DNA of 64,000 bases from Oleispira antarctica RB-8 (GTDB taxonomy: Bacteria; Pseudomonadota; Gammaproteobacteria; Pseudomonadales; Oceanobacteraceae), in contig FO203512.1 of NCBI GenBank assembly GCA_000967895.1, forward strand, positions 4,029,531 to 4,093,530, in the 5' to 3' direction. This document shows positions 8,832 through 15,577 of the stretch, one piece after another. A model generated the notes under the pieces. That model had not been told where the DNA came from and did not search any database. It was given only the letters and a program-made list of their open reading frames with translations. The position numbers and the translations under genes are program-made. Within the stretch, counting starts at the first letter, position 1; each line of letters opens with the position of its first letter.

Positions 8832-10061
8832 ATGAGCCAAACTTCTCTTGATAAAAGCAAAATCAAGTTCCTACTACTTGAAGGTGTACACCAGAGCGCT
8901 GTAGACACATTGACAGCGGCTGGTTATAGCAACATCGACTATGTTAAGTCGGCTTTGCCTGAAGACGAATTAAAAGAGCGTATCAAAGACGCACACTTCG
9001 TTGGTATTCGCTCTCGCACCCAATTAACCGCCGACATCTTTGATTCGGCAGAGAAGTTGATTGCGGTTGGTTGTTTCTGCATTGGTACCAACCAGGTTGA
9101 TTTACAAGCAGCAACGGAACGCGGTATTTGCGTATTTAACGCACCTTATTCTAATACTCGCTCAGTAGCTGAATTATCCATTGCCCAAGCCATCTTATTG
9201 ATGCGCGGCGTACCAGAGAAAAGCGCTCAGTGTCACCGTGGTGAATGGGTTAAGTCAGCGGTTAATTCTTTCGAAATTCGCGGTAAGAAATTAGGCATCG
9301 TGGGGTATGGCAGCATTGGCACCCAGCTTTCTGTTATGGCTGAATCAATGGGCATGGAAGTTTTCTTCTATGACGTTATCACCAAGCTTCCTCTTGGGAA
9401 CGCAACTCAAGTTGCTACCATGGAAGAGCTGTTAGGCATGTCTGATGTTGTATCGCTGCACGTTCCAGAAACTGCCGCTACAAAATGGATGATGGGCCCA
9501 GAGCAGTTCGCGCAAATGAAGCAAGGTTCTATTTTAATGAACGCTTCTCGCGGCACCGTGGTTGATATCGATGCGTTGGCTGAAGCTATTCGTAGCAAGA
9601 AGCTATTAGGCGCGGCGGTTGACGTATTCCCTGTTGAGCCTCGCTCAAATAGCGAAGAATTCGTTACGCCATTGCGTGAATTCGACAACGTGATTCTTAC
9701 GCCTCACGTGGGTGGTTCTACCATGGAAGCACAAGCGAACATCGGCTTAGAAGTTGCTGAGAAGCTAGGTAAGTACAGCGATACGGGTACCACTATTTCT
9801 GCGGTTAACTTCCCAGAAGTAGCACTACCTGCTCACCCTGATCAGCACCGCATCTTGCACGTTCACCAGAACAAGCCTGGCATTATGAATGCAATCAACT
9901 CGATTCTTGCTGAGAACGACATCAACATTTGCAGTCAGTACTTACAAACCTTTGGTAACATCGGTTATGTTGTAATTGATGTAAATGCAGGCGCGAGTGA
10001 GTTAGCACTTGATAAGATTCAGACCATTGACGGTACTATTAAAGTACGTCGTTTGTTCTAA
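8832..10061 (+). CDS. serA: D-3-phosphoglycerate dehydrogenase SerA
   Basis: Catalyses the first committed step of serine synthesis, oxidising 3-phosphoglycerate to 3-phosphohydroxypyruvate with NAD+. The 409-residue protein matches E. coli SerA almost end to end: SLDKSKIKFLLLEGVHQ at the start, the GIVGYGSIGTQ nucleotide-binding loop, and FCIGTNQVDL. The C-terminal ACT domain (about 335-409) is expected to bind serine for feedback inhibition. The ATG at 8832 is chosen over an in-frame upstream TTG at 8784 because it aligns with the E. coli N-terminus and has an AGG ahead of it. Like E. coli SerA it may also reduce 2-oxoglutarate, which explains the divergent flavoprotein neighbour. Confidence 0.97.
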   Translation: MSQTSLDKSKIKFLLLEGVHQSAVDTLTAAGYSNIDYVKSALPEDELKERIKDAHFVGIRSRTQLTADIFDSAEKLIAVGCFCIGTNQVDLQAATERGICVFNAPYSNTRSVAELSIAQAILLMRGVPEKSAQCHRGEWVKSAVNSFEIRGKKLGIVGYGSIGTQLSVMAESMGMEVFFYDVITKLPLGNATQVATMEELLGMSDVVSLHVPETAATKWMMGPEQFAQMKQGSILMNASRGTVVDIDALAEAIRSKKLLGAAVDVFPVEPRSNSEEFVTPLREFDNVILTPHVGGSTMEAQANIGLEVAEKLGKYSDTGTTISAVNFPEVALPAHPDQHRILHVHQNKPGIMNAINSILAENDINICSQYLQTFGNIGYVVIDVNAGASELALDKIQTIDGTIKVRRLF

Positions 10062-10367
10062 TATCTGCCCTATGAATGACGGCTAAAGCTGTTATTTATT
10101 AAATAAAGCCGCATTAGAATAACTTCTACTGCGGCTTTTTTGGTTCTAGATAGAAAACTTAACGTGGCACTGTTATCGCTGAAAGACGGTTATCATGATG
10201 AGTATTTCGTTCATTGAAGAAACTCATGATTTCTCGCCCTTAACACCTCCTAAACTTGCCGCCAGATACCTTACGCACTGGTGTAGTAATTTATTCAGGC
10301 TTAAGCTATGCTCACTTTATTATATTAAATACGTATCTCTATATTTATCCACTTCAAGGAGAAGAAG
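10062..10367. other. Intergenic region between serA and the LPP20-like gene
   Basis: This gene-free stretch of about 306 bp holds the serA terminator at its left end. A weak hairpin (ATGAGT at 10198-10203 pairing with ACTCAT at 10222-10227) lies in the middle, and an AT-rich segment (about 10315-10350) probably contains the promoter of the lipoprotein gene. An AAGGAG ribosome site precedes that gene. I see no open frame, tRNA or recognisable RNA. Confidence 0.5.
10104..10141 (+). terminator. Rho-independent terminator of serA
   Basis: The stem AAAGCCGCA / TGCGGCTTT, with a loop of about 16 nt, is followed directly by a T run, about 45 bases after the serA stop codon. Confidence 0.8.
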
Positions 10368-10949
10368 ATGAAACTTCGTTCATTATTAGCTGCTAGCGCA
10401 GCAACCTTTTTAGTCGCATGTAGCTCTAACCAACCAATACCTCAACCTGTTGCAAGTTGTGTATTTGCTGATGGCTCTAACCAGCCTGCACCTGAATGGG
10501 TTTGTGGCGCTCCGGTAAATGGTATTGATCTTTCTGCTGTTGGCTATGCTGACAAGTCTGGTGCTGGCGCTAACTTCATGAAGCAAATGGCTGCGACGGC
10601 TGCTCGTGTTGAACTGGCTCAAACCATGAAAGTTGAAGTTCAGAACATGATCAAACAGTACTCGGAAACAACAGGCGCTGGTGATAGTGAAACAGTTGAT
10701 CAAGTAAATACATCGGTCACTAAACAAATTACTAAAGAAACCTTAATCGGTTCTCGTATTTTCCGTCAAATGCCAACCCCAACAGGTGGCATCGTAGTAT
10801 TGGTTGGTTTAAGCCCTGATACTGTTAATAAGCTAGCTGAAAATGCACTTAAAACGTCTATGAAAAATGAGCGTGCTTTATGGCAGAAATTTCAAGCAGG
10901 TAAAGCTCAAGATGAGTTAGCCGCTGACATTGCTAACATGAATAACTAA
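10368..10949 (+). CDS. LPP20-like outer-membrane lipoprotein
   Basis: A 193-residue lipoprotein. The signal peptide MKLRSLLAASAATFLVAC ends in a lipobox with lipidated Cys18; Ser at +2 predicts outer-membrane sorting. After an APEWVCG segment the protein has an alpha/beta domain (GIDLSAVGYADKSG, followed by a long helix with many Ala and Met residues) resembling the LPP20 family. The C-terminal helix is charged. A strong AAGGAG site lies ahead of the ATG. A good terminator follows the stop, so it is probably mainly monocistronic, although the next gene is on the same strand and is also exported. The specific function is unknown. Confidence 0.78.
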   Translation: MKLRSLLAASAATFLVACSSNQPIPQPVASCVFADGSNQPAPEWVCGAPVNGIDLSAVGYADKSGAGANFMKQMAATAARVELAQTMKVEVQNMIKQYSETTGAGDSETVDQVNTSVTKQITKETLIGSRIFRQMPTPTGGIVVLVGLSPDTVNKLAENALKTSMKNERALWQKFQAGKAQDELAADIANMNN

Positions 10950-10966
10950 TATTGTTATTCTTAAAA

Positions 10967-10992
10967 GAACCGACTTCGTGTCGGTTTTTTTT
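10967..10992 (+). terminator. Rho-independent terminator after the LPP20-like gene
   Basis: The stem AACCGAC / GTCGGTT with the short loop TTCGT is followed by eight T residues. It lies 18 bases after the lipoprotein stop. It also shows that the in-frame TTG at 10952 is not the start of the next gene. Confidence 0.88.
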
Positions 10993-11038
10993 GCTTTTAA
11001 TTTTTATCATAAGCAAACTCATTTCAAAGGTTCTAGCC

Positions 11039-12565
11039 ATGAGCAGTCTGTTACTTCGCAATATTATATTATCAACCATCGCCTGCAGCGCATCGCTTCT
11101 TAGTATTAATAGCTTAGCGGCAGATTCTGAATATGAGCAATGGTTAAAGCAAACTCAATCTGAATTTCAAAACTATTTAGATGAAAACGATAAAGAGTTT
11201 ATTGGATTTCTTAATGAAAAGTGGAAGGAAGTCGACGTTGAGAAAACCGTTATTCGTGACCCTGCACCAAAACCATTAAATATGCCTATCGCAAAACCTG
11301 TCGTAACCATCAATAAAAAGCAACTAGAGAACCCTGACACTAAAAAAATTGATCAAACAATCATTGACTCCATCGTTATCAAACCTGTCATGATTGCTAA
11401 ACCTCCGACAGTTGTAGATAATAAACCTGCTATCAATAACAAACCCGTCATTAAAAAAGATTTCAACTTACGTACCGCAAAATTTGATTTTTTTGGTGAG
11501 CAAGTGAATATTGAATATCATAAGAAATTTAAACAAAATTTTCGAGAAAGAATAAGCAATACGTCAATTGCTAACTACTGGGAACAGCTCGCGACTCAGC
11601 CCCATAAAGAAATTATTGACCAACTTTTAGAAACTTCAAAAAACTTACAATTGAATGATTGGGGAACCGCATTATTATTTGATCAATTCTCTAGAGAGTT
11701 ACAGGGTTCCAATCAGCGCAATCAAAGCAGTCGTCAGCTTACATCTTGGTTTTTACTCGTTAAAGCAGGTTTTAATGCTCGAATTGCTTATAACGAACAA
11801 GTGTTTTTATTAATGCCTTCTCAACAGCCATTATTCAGCACGACCTACTTTACCCTTGGTAATCAGCGTTATTATTCAGTCTCACTGAATGAAAAAGAAA
11901 TGAAACCCGGTAAAGTATTTACCTATAATGGTGAGCATCTTGATGGGCAGAAGAATCTAGACTTTTCAGAACCTAATAAATTTATAGCCAATAAGCATAA
12001 AGAAAATCGCGACCTATCTTTTAGCTACAACAATGAAAAATATAACATCAACATTAGCTATCCAAAAGATATGGTTAATTATTTTAAAACGTTTCCTCAG
12101 CTAGAGTTAAAAAATTATTTCTCTGCAGGTATGCCACAAGAAACAGCTTACAGTTTACTCACTCAATTGAAGCCTATTATTGATGGACAAACTGAAACCG
12201 AAGCGGTTAACCGCTTATTACGCTTTGTGCAAACGGCCTTTCAATATAAAACAGATGAAGATCAATTTCAGAAAGAAAATTATTTATTTCCTTTAGAAAC
12301 CTTGTATTACCCTTATTCAGATTGTGAAGATAGAGCGGCACTATTTGCTTGGCTTACAAAATCATTATTGAAACTAGATGTGGTCATTATTGATTTTCCA
12401 GGTCACATAGCGACTGCAGTTAAATTTAGCAGCCCTGTACAAGGTGACAACTGGGAACTGAATGGCAAACGCTACACCATTGCCGACCCAACCTATATCA
12501 ATGCGAACGTTGGTATGACCATGCCGCAGTATAAAGATGAAGTACCTAAGCTCATTGCATTCTAA
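11039..12565 (+). CDS. Periplasmic transglutaminase-like (papain-fold) protein
   Basis: A 508-residue exported protein. The N-terminus looks like a cleavable signal peptide ending near NSLAADSEY. The first 150 residues are low-complexity with repeated Lys-Pro segments. The C-terminal region carries a transglutaminase-like catalytic triad: Cys429 in YSDCEDR, His456 in GHIATAV and Asp483 in ADPTY. This family includes peptidases and cross-linking enzymes; the substrate here is unknown. The ATG at 11039 is chosen because an AAAGG site lies about 10 bases upstream, a signal peptide follows, and the longer frame from TTG 10952 would be translated through a terminator. Neighbours on both sides are also exported. 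Confidence 0.78.
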   Translation: MSSLLLRNIILSTIACSASLLSINSLAADSEYEQWLKQTQSEFQNYLDENDKEFIGFLNEKWKEVDVEKTVIRDPAPKPLNMPIAKPVVTINKKQLENPDTKKIDQTIIDSIVIKPVMIAKPPTVVDNKPAINNKPVIKKDFNLRTAKFDFFGEQVNIEYHKKFKQNFRERISNTSIANYWEQLATQPHKEIIDQLLETSKNLQLNDWGTALLFDQFSRELQGSNQRNQSSRQLTSWFLLVKAGFNARIAYNEQVFLLMPSQQPLFSTTYFTLGNQRYYSVSLNEKEMKPGKVFTYNGEHLDGQKNLDFSEPNKFIANKHKENRDLSFSYNNEKYNINISYPKDMVNYFKTFPQLELKNYFSAGMPQETAYSLLTQLKPIIDGQTETEAVNRLLRFVQTAFQYKTDEDQFQKENYLFPLETLYYPYSDCEDRAALFAWLTKSLLKLDVVIIDFPGHIATAVKFSSPVQGDNWELNGKRYTIADPTYINANVGMTMPQYKDEVPKLIAF

Positions 12566-12582
12566 GATCAGATAATGGGTGA

Positions 12583-12612
12583 CCCAGATCTATTTTATTA
12601 AATAGACCTGGG
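12583..12612 (+). terminator. Hairpin after the transglutaminase-like gene
   Basis: CCCAG-CTATTT pairs with AAATAG-CTGGG around a TATT loop, with a 2-nt internal mismatch. It lies 17 bases after the stop codon. There is no T run, so it may stabilise the mRNA end rather than terminate. Confidence 0.45.
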
Positions 12613-12640
12613 GCGCTCTACTGTTTATAAACGTCTTTTC

Positions 12641-12668
12641 TTGCCCTTAATAACAGTTCTGTTATGAT
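12641..12668 (+). promoter_or_regulatory. Sigma-70-like promoter for the Sel1-like gene
   Basis: TTGCCC (12641-12646) and TATGAT (12663-12668) are spaced by 16 bp, about 28 bases ahead of the ATG at 12696. An AAAAGGGA ribosome site lies between. Confidence 0.45.
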
Positions 12669-12695
12669 GCGCACAAAAATGCAAAAGGGATTTTC

Positions 12696-13988
12696 ATGCG
12701 CGCGTTATTCATTTCAACAATTTTTTTCTTCTGTATGAACGCCTTTTCAGATTCGAAATATCAATCGTTTACACAGCTAAATGACAAAGAATCTTCCGAA
12801 GTAAGAATACAATCCGAATATAAATCACAGCGACTTCTCAAGCCGCCTAGCAATGATTATTTACCTTTAAACCCCAGCACGCAATTACTGTTTGATCGCT
12901 GTAAAGAATCTCATACGATGCTGGTTTTTACTCAGGATATTAATTCATTAATAACAGCCTGTGATAAAGCTCATAAGGCTGGCGCTGCAGATGCTGCCTT
13001 TTTAATTGGAGAAAGCTTACTTTCCGCTCAATGGACATCTCCTGATTACAATACAGCCTTTGATTATTTAGAACAGTCTTCTGAAAAAGGAAGCCGCTCT
13101 GCTAAGCGTTACTTAATTGCGGCTTATCAAAATCCTAGATTCCCTATTAATAATTCAAGCCAAGCCTACGAACTGGCGAAAGAACTGGCTCTACTCGGAG
13201 AAAAGTGGGACATCATGACTTTCTCTGCAATGCAGGCTATGGGGAAAGATAAAGAAGAAGCAATGCGGGGCTATAACACTATTTTAGAGCTGACTAAGGA
13301 AGGCTTTCATAATGTTTACAACCTATCAGTATTAATAAAAATATTTAATGGTCCATTGCAGGATTTAGAATATGCAGAAAATTTATTAAATAAGTCTTAT
13401 AAAAAAGAATTTTACCAAATTTCTTTTACTAAAGTTATGTACTCAATCATGCAAAATGATTTACTGAGTGCTCGTAATCAATTGGAGGAGTGCTACTTAG
13501 TGAGCAGTGCATGTGCAATGACTTACGTTCGATTTTTATCATTAGGAATCGCTGGTGATAAAGATTTACAGTCGGCTGTTGATGTTCTCGATTATGTATT
13601 GGAACGTTCGGGAACAGAGTTTGCAAACGATTATGCTTGGGCAAGATCTACCGCGAATGAAAAGCCACTGTTTAATCCAATGGCTGCACAAAAAGCAATT
13701 AGTAATATTCCTGAGTACAAAAAAGACCTATCTTTTGTTATTGATACTATCGCGGCAAATTATGCAGCGAAAGGGAATTTCAAAAAAGCGATTGAGTTAC
13801 AACAAAAAACTCTCGATTCTTTGCAGGGAAAAGGATTAGGCTTAGTCTATGAGAGAATGCTCGACCGACTTGAAGCGTATAAAAATAACGATCGCTGGAA
13901 CTCACATAACGACATGAAATCTTATATGAAAAAATTGAAAAACATTCATAACTTAACGCATTTAGATGCCGAAATAGCAGGACTATAA
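12696..13988 (+). CDS. Exported Sel1/TPR-like repeat protein
   Basis: A 430-residue protein with a signal peptide (MRALFISTIFFFCMNAFS) and a mostly helical body. Alternating Ala-rich helices such as AGAADAAFLIGESLL, NTAFDYLEQSSEKGSRSAKRY and QAYELAKELALLGE have the Sel1/tetratricopeptide pattern, which usually mediates protein-protein contact. Another TPR-like pair near the C-terminus reads ANYAAKGNFKKAIELQQK. No catalytic motif is visible. It follows the transglutaminase-like gene on the same strand but has its own likely promoter. A good ribosome site (AAGGGA) supports the start. A periplasmic scaffold role is plausible but unproved. Confidence 0.65.
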   Translation: MRALFISTIFFFCMNAFSDSKYQSFTQLNDKESSEVRIQSEYKSQRLLKPPSNDYLPLNPSTQLLFDRCKESHTMLVFTQDINSLITACDKAHKAGAADAAFLIGESLLSAQWTSPDYNTAFDYLEQSSEKGSRSAKRYLIAAYQNPRFPINNSSQAYELAKELALLGEKWDIMTFSAMQAMGKDKEEAMRGYNTILELTKEGFHNVYNLSVLIKIFNGPLQDLEYAENLLNKSYKKEFYQISFTKVMYSIMQNDLLSARNQLEECYLVSSACAMTYVRFLSLGIAGDKDLQSAVDVLDYVLERSGTEFANDYAWARSTANEKPLFNPMAAQKAISNIPEYKKDLSFVIDTIAANYAAKGNFKKAIELQQKTLDSLQGKGLGLVYERMLDRLEAYKNNDRWNSHNDMKSYMKKLKNIHNLTHLDAEIAGL

Positions 13989-14115
13989 ACCCTCTAGTAA
14001 TTCGGTGTCTGCTTATGGGTTATGTTGGCATCGAGTTAAAAATAAAACCTATTTAGGTTATAATCTGATTCAACTAAAAGATACTTTATTCACTTTGTTG
14101 ATCGAGAGCACTCCC

Positions 14116-14763
14116 ATGCCACTACAAGTCGCCATCGTCCCAGTGACACCTTTTCAGCAAAACTGCAGCATCATCATGTGCGAAGATACAAAACAGGCCG
14201 CAGTGATTGATCCTGGCGGCGAAGTCGAGCGTATTGTTGCTCAGGCTGATGCAATGGGCGCAACCATCACCAAGATACTACTAACTCACGCTCACCTAGA
14301 TCACGTCGGTGGAACCGTTGAGTTAGCTAAGTTAAAAGATATAAAAATAGAAGGGCCGCACATTGGAGATAAGTTTTGGCTGGATATGCTACCACAGCAA
14401 TCACAGATGTTTGGCTTTCCACCAGCACAAAGCTTTTTACCTGATCGCTGGCTAGACGAAGGTGAAACGGTCACAGTAGGCAATGTAACTTTGGATGTAA
14501 TCCATACTCCAGGTCATACCCCAGGGCATGTGATTTTTTACAGCAAAGATGATCAATTAGCGCTAGTGGGAGACGTTCTTTTTCAGGGCTCAATAGGTCG
14601 TACGGATTTTCCACAAGGTAATCATGCAGAATTAGTGGCTTCAATTCGAAATAAATTATTTCCACTAGGGGATGATATTACTTTTGTTCCAGGACACGGA
14701 CCTAATTCAACATTTGGCCACGAAAAACGTACAAATCCTTTTGTCTCGGGTAAAGCAGGCTAA
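14116..14763 (+). CDS. YcbL-type metallo-beta-lactamase-fold hydrolase (glyoxalase II-like)
   Basis: A 215-residue cytoplasmic metallo-hydrolase matching E. coli YcbL in length and along its sequence. It has IIPVTPFQQNCSII-like N-terminal context, the metal-binding THAHLDHVGG motif, HTPGHTPGH, a GDVLF metal ligand and the C-terminal FVPGHGPNSTFGHE. YcbL is regarded as a type II glyoxalase-like enzyme acting on S-lactoylglutathione. The ATG at 14116 is chosen over a GTG at 14005 because it aligns with YcbL and follows a GAGAG. It converges on the orphan 72-residue gene, with a hairpin between them. Confidence 0.9.
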   Translation: MPLQVAIVPVTPFQQNCSIIMCEDTKQAAVIDPGGEVERIVAQADAMGATITKILLTHAHLDHVGGTVELAKLKDIKIEGPHIGDKFWLDMLPQQSQMFGFPPAQSFLPDRWLDEGETVTVGNVTLDVIHTPGHTPGHVIFYSKDDQLALVGDVLFQGSIGRTDFPQGNHAELVASIRNKLFPLGDDITFVPGHGPNSTFGHEKRTNPFVSGKAG

Positions 14764-14790
14764 CGTCTAATCACGCTAGATGATTAAACA

Positions 14791-14814
14791 CGCTAGATAG
14801 TTAATAATCTAGCG
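14791..14814. terminator. Hairpin between convergent genes (CGCTAGAT type)
   Basis: The perfect 8-bp stem CGCTAGAT / ATCTAGCG has an 8-nt AT-rich loop. An extra direct copy of CGCTAGAT lies at 14774-14781. It sits between two convergent genes, and both stem and loop resemble the hairpin at 1717-1743. Confidence 0.5.
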
Positions 14815-14830
14815 TCGTTTAAAATGGATT

Positions 14831-15049
14831 TTAGTTAAAAATCCAAAACTCTACATCGTAATCCAAAGCATCTTCGCCCAGAATTTCTTCTAATGGGAAA
14901 CGTCCAGTATGCGAAGTATTTTCTGTATACGCTGTAACGTTAACCACGATATCACCGTTTTCATCTTCAAAGATGATGCTGGTATTTTTTACCGCTTTTT
15001 GAATTTTTTTGCGTAGGTTGCTAGTAATAGCAATTTCTTTAATATTCAT
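14831..15049 (-). CDS. Uncharacterised 72-residue protein
   Basis: A small acidic protein I do not recognise. It has a basic N-terminal helix (NLRKKIQKAVKN) followed by beta-prone segments (SIIFEDENGDIVVNVTAY, YDVEFWIFN). There is no signal peptide or membrane segment. It lies downstream of rpmE on the same strand, but the rpmE terminator (15105-15139) stands between, so it probably has its own promoter. Coding is supported by normal codon use and by its position filling the space between two well-defined hairpins. No function is proposed. Confidence 0.6.
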   Translation of the reverse strand: MNIKEIAITSNLRKKIQKAVKNTSIIFEDENGDIVVNVTAYTENTSHTGRFPLEEILGEDALDYDVEFWIFN

Positions 15050-15104
15050 AATTTTTCCACAAGATTTTTAATAGGCTAAGAAGCAAGGCAACAATTTTAC
15101 AGAG

Positions 15105-15139
15105 AAAAAAAAACGCGCTGCGGATGACCCGAGCGCGTT
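15105..15139 (-). terminator. Rho-independent terminator of rpmE
   Basis: Read on the minus strand, AACGCGCT pairs with AGCGCGTT around a loop of about 12 nt, followed by a run of T residues. It starts about 20 bases after the rpmE stop. Confidence 0.85.
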
Positions 15140-15161
15140 CTTTGCATTCAGTGCAAGAATT

Positions 15162-15371
15162 TTACTTCTTGAAGCCACCGAAACGCTTCTGGAATTTGTC
15201 GATACGACCGCCAGTATCAACAGTCTTCTGTTTACCCGTATAGAAAGGGTGGCAAGCAGAACATACGTCTAGGTGAATAGTACCTGTACGAGTTGATTTA
15301 GTTGTGAACGTGTTACCGCAAGTACAAGTTGCTGCAAGTTCAGCGTATTCTGGGTGGATACCAGCTTTCAT
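15162..15371 (-). CDS. rpmE: 50S ribosomal protein L31
   Basis: A 69-residue large-subunit protein. The zinc-binding cysteines are present: CTCG at 16-18 and CSAC at 37-40, making this the zinc-containing (C+) form of L31. The sequence is typical through the end ([11 protein letters not shown]). A GGTG-type ribosome site precedes the ATG. It is divergent from priA, the conserved rpmE-priA arrangement of pseudomonads. Its leader contains two hairpins that may be involved in autoregulation. Confidence 0.97.
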   Translation of the reverse strand: MKAGIHPEYAELAATCTCGNTFTTKSTRTGTIHLDVCSACHPFYTGKQKTVDTGGRIDKFQKRFGGFKK

Positions 15372-15450
15372 AAGTCACCTAATTTATAACAAAAGTGCCG
15401 CTCTCTCCAGCAGTGTGATTCTTACACTGGAGTACCGCACGAAAGTGCCA
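15372..15450 (-). promoter_or_regulatory. Structured 5' leader of rpmE, candidate L31 autoregulatory element
   Basis: On the minus strand the leader forms a small GCAC-tttc-GTGC hairpin (15437-15448). A longer stem follows (15405-15432) in which CTCCAGTGT pairs with ACACTG-GAG around an AAGAATC loop, with a 3-nt bulge. Ribosomal leader motifs upstream of L31 genes are known in gammaproteobacteria. Whether this matches that motif needs a covariance-model search. Confidence 0.45.
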
Positions 15451-15577
15451 ACCCAACGACTTTTTGTTTAAAGAATCATATAAGTTGACGATTTGGATCG
15501 CGAATCATACCAGAGGGAAAGATTCTAACAAGCACTTTCCATCGGATTTTATCCACAAACCCTGTAAACTAACCGTC

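Noticed and set aside
10952-11038. N-terminal extension of the transglutaminase-like protein
   Set aside because: It would start at TTG and run through a strong terminator. The ATG at 11039 has a ribosome site and begins a signal peptide.
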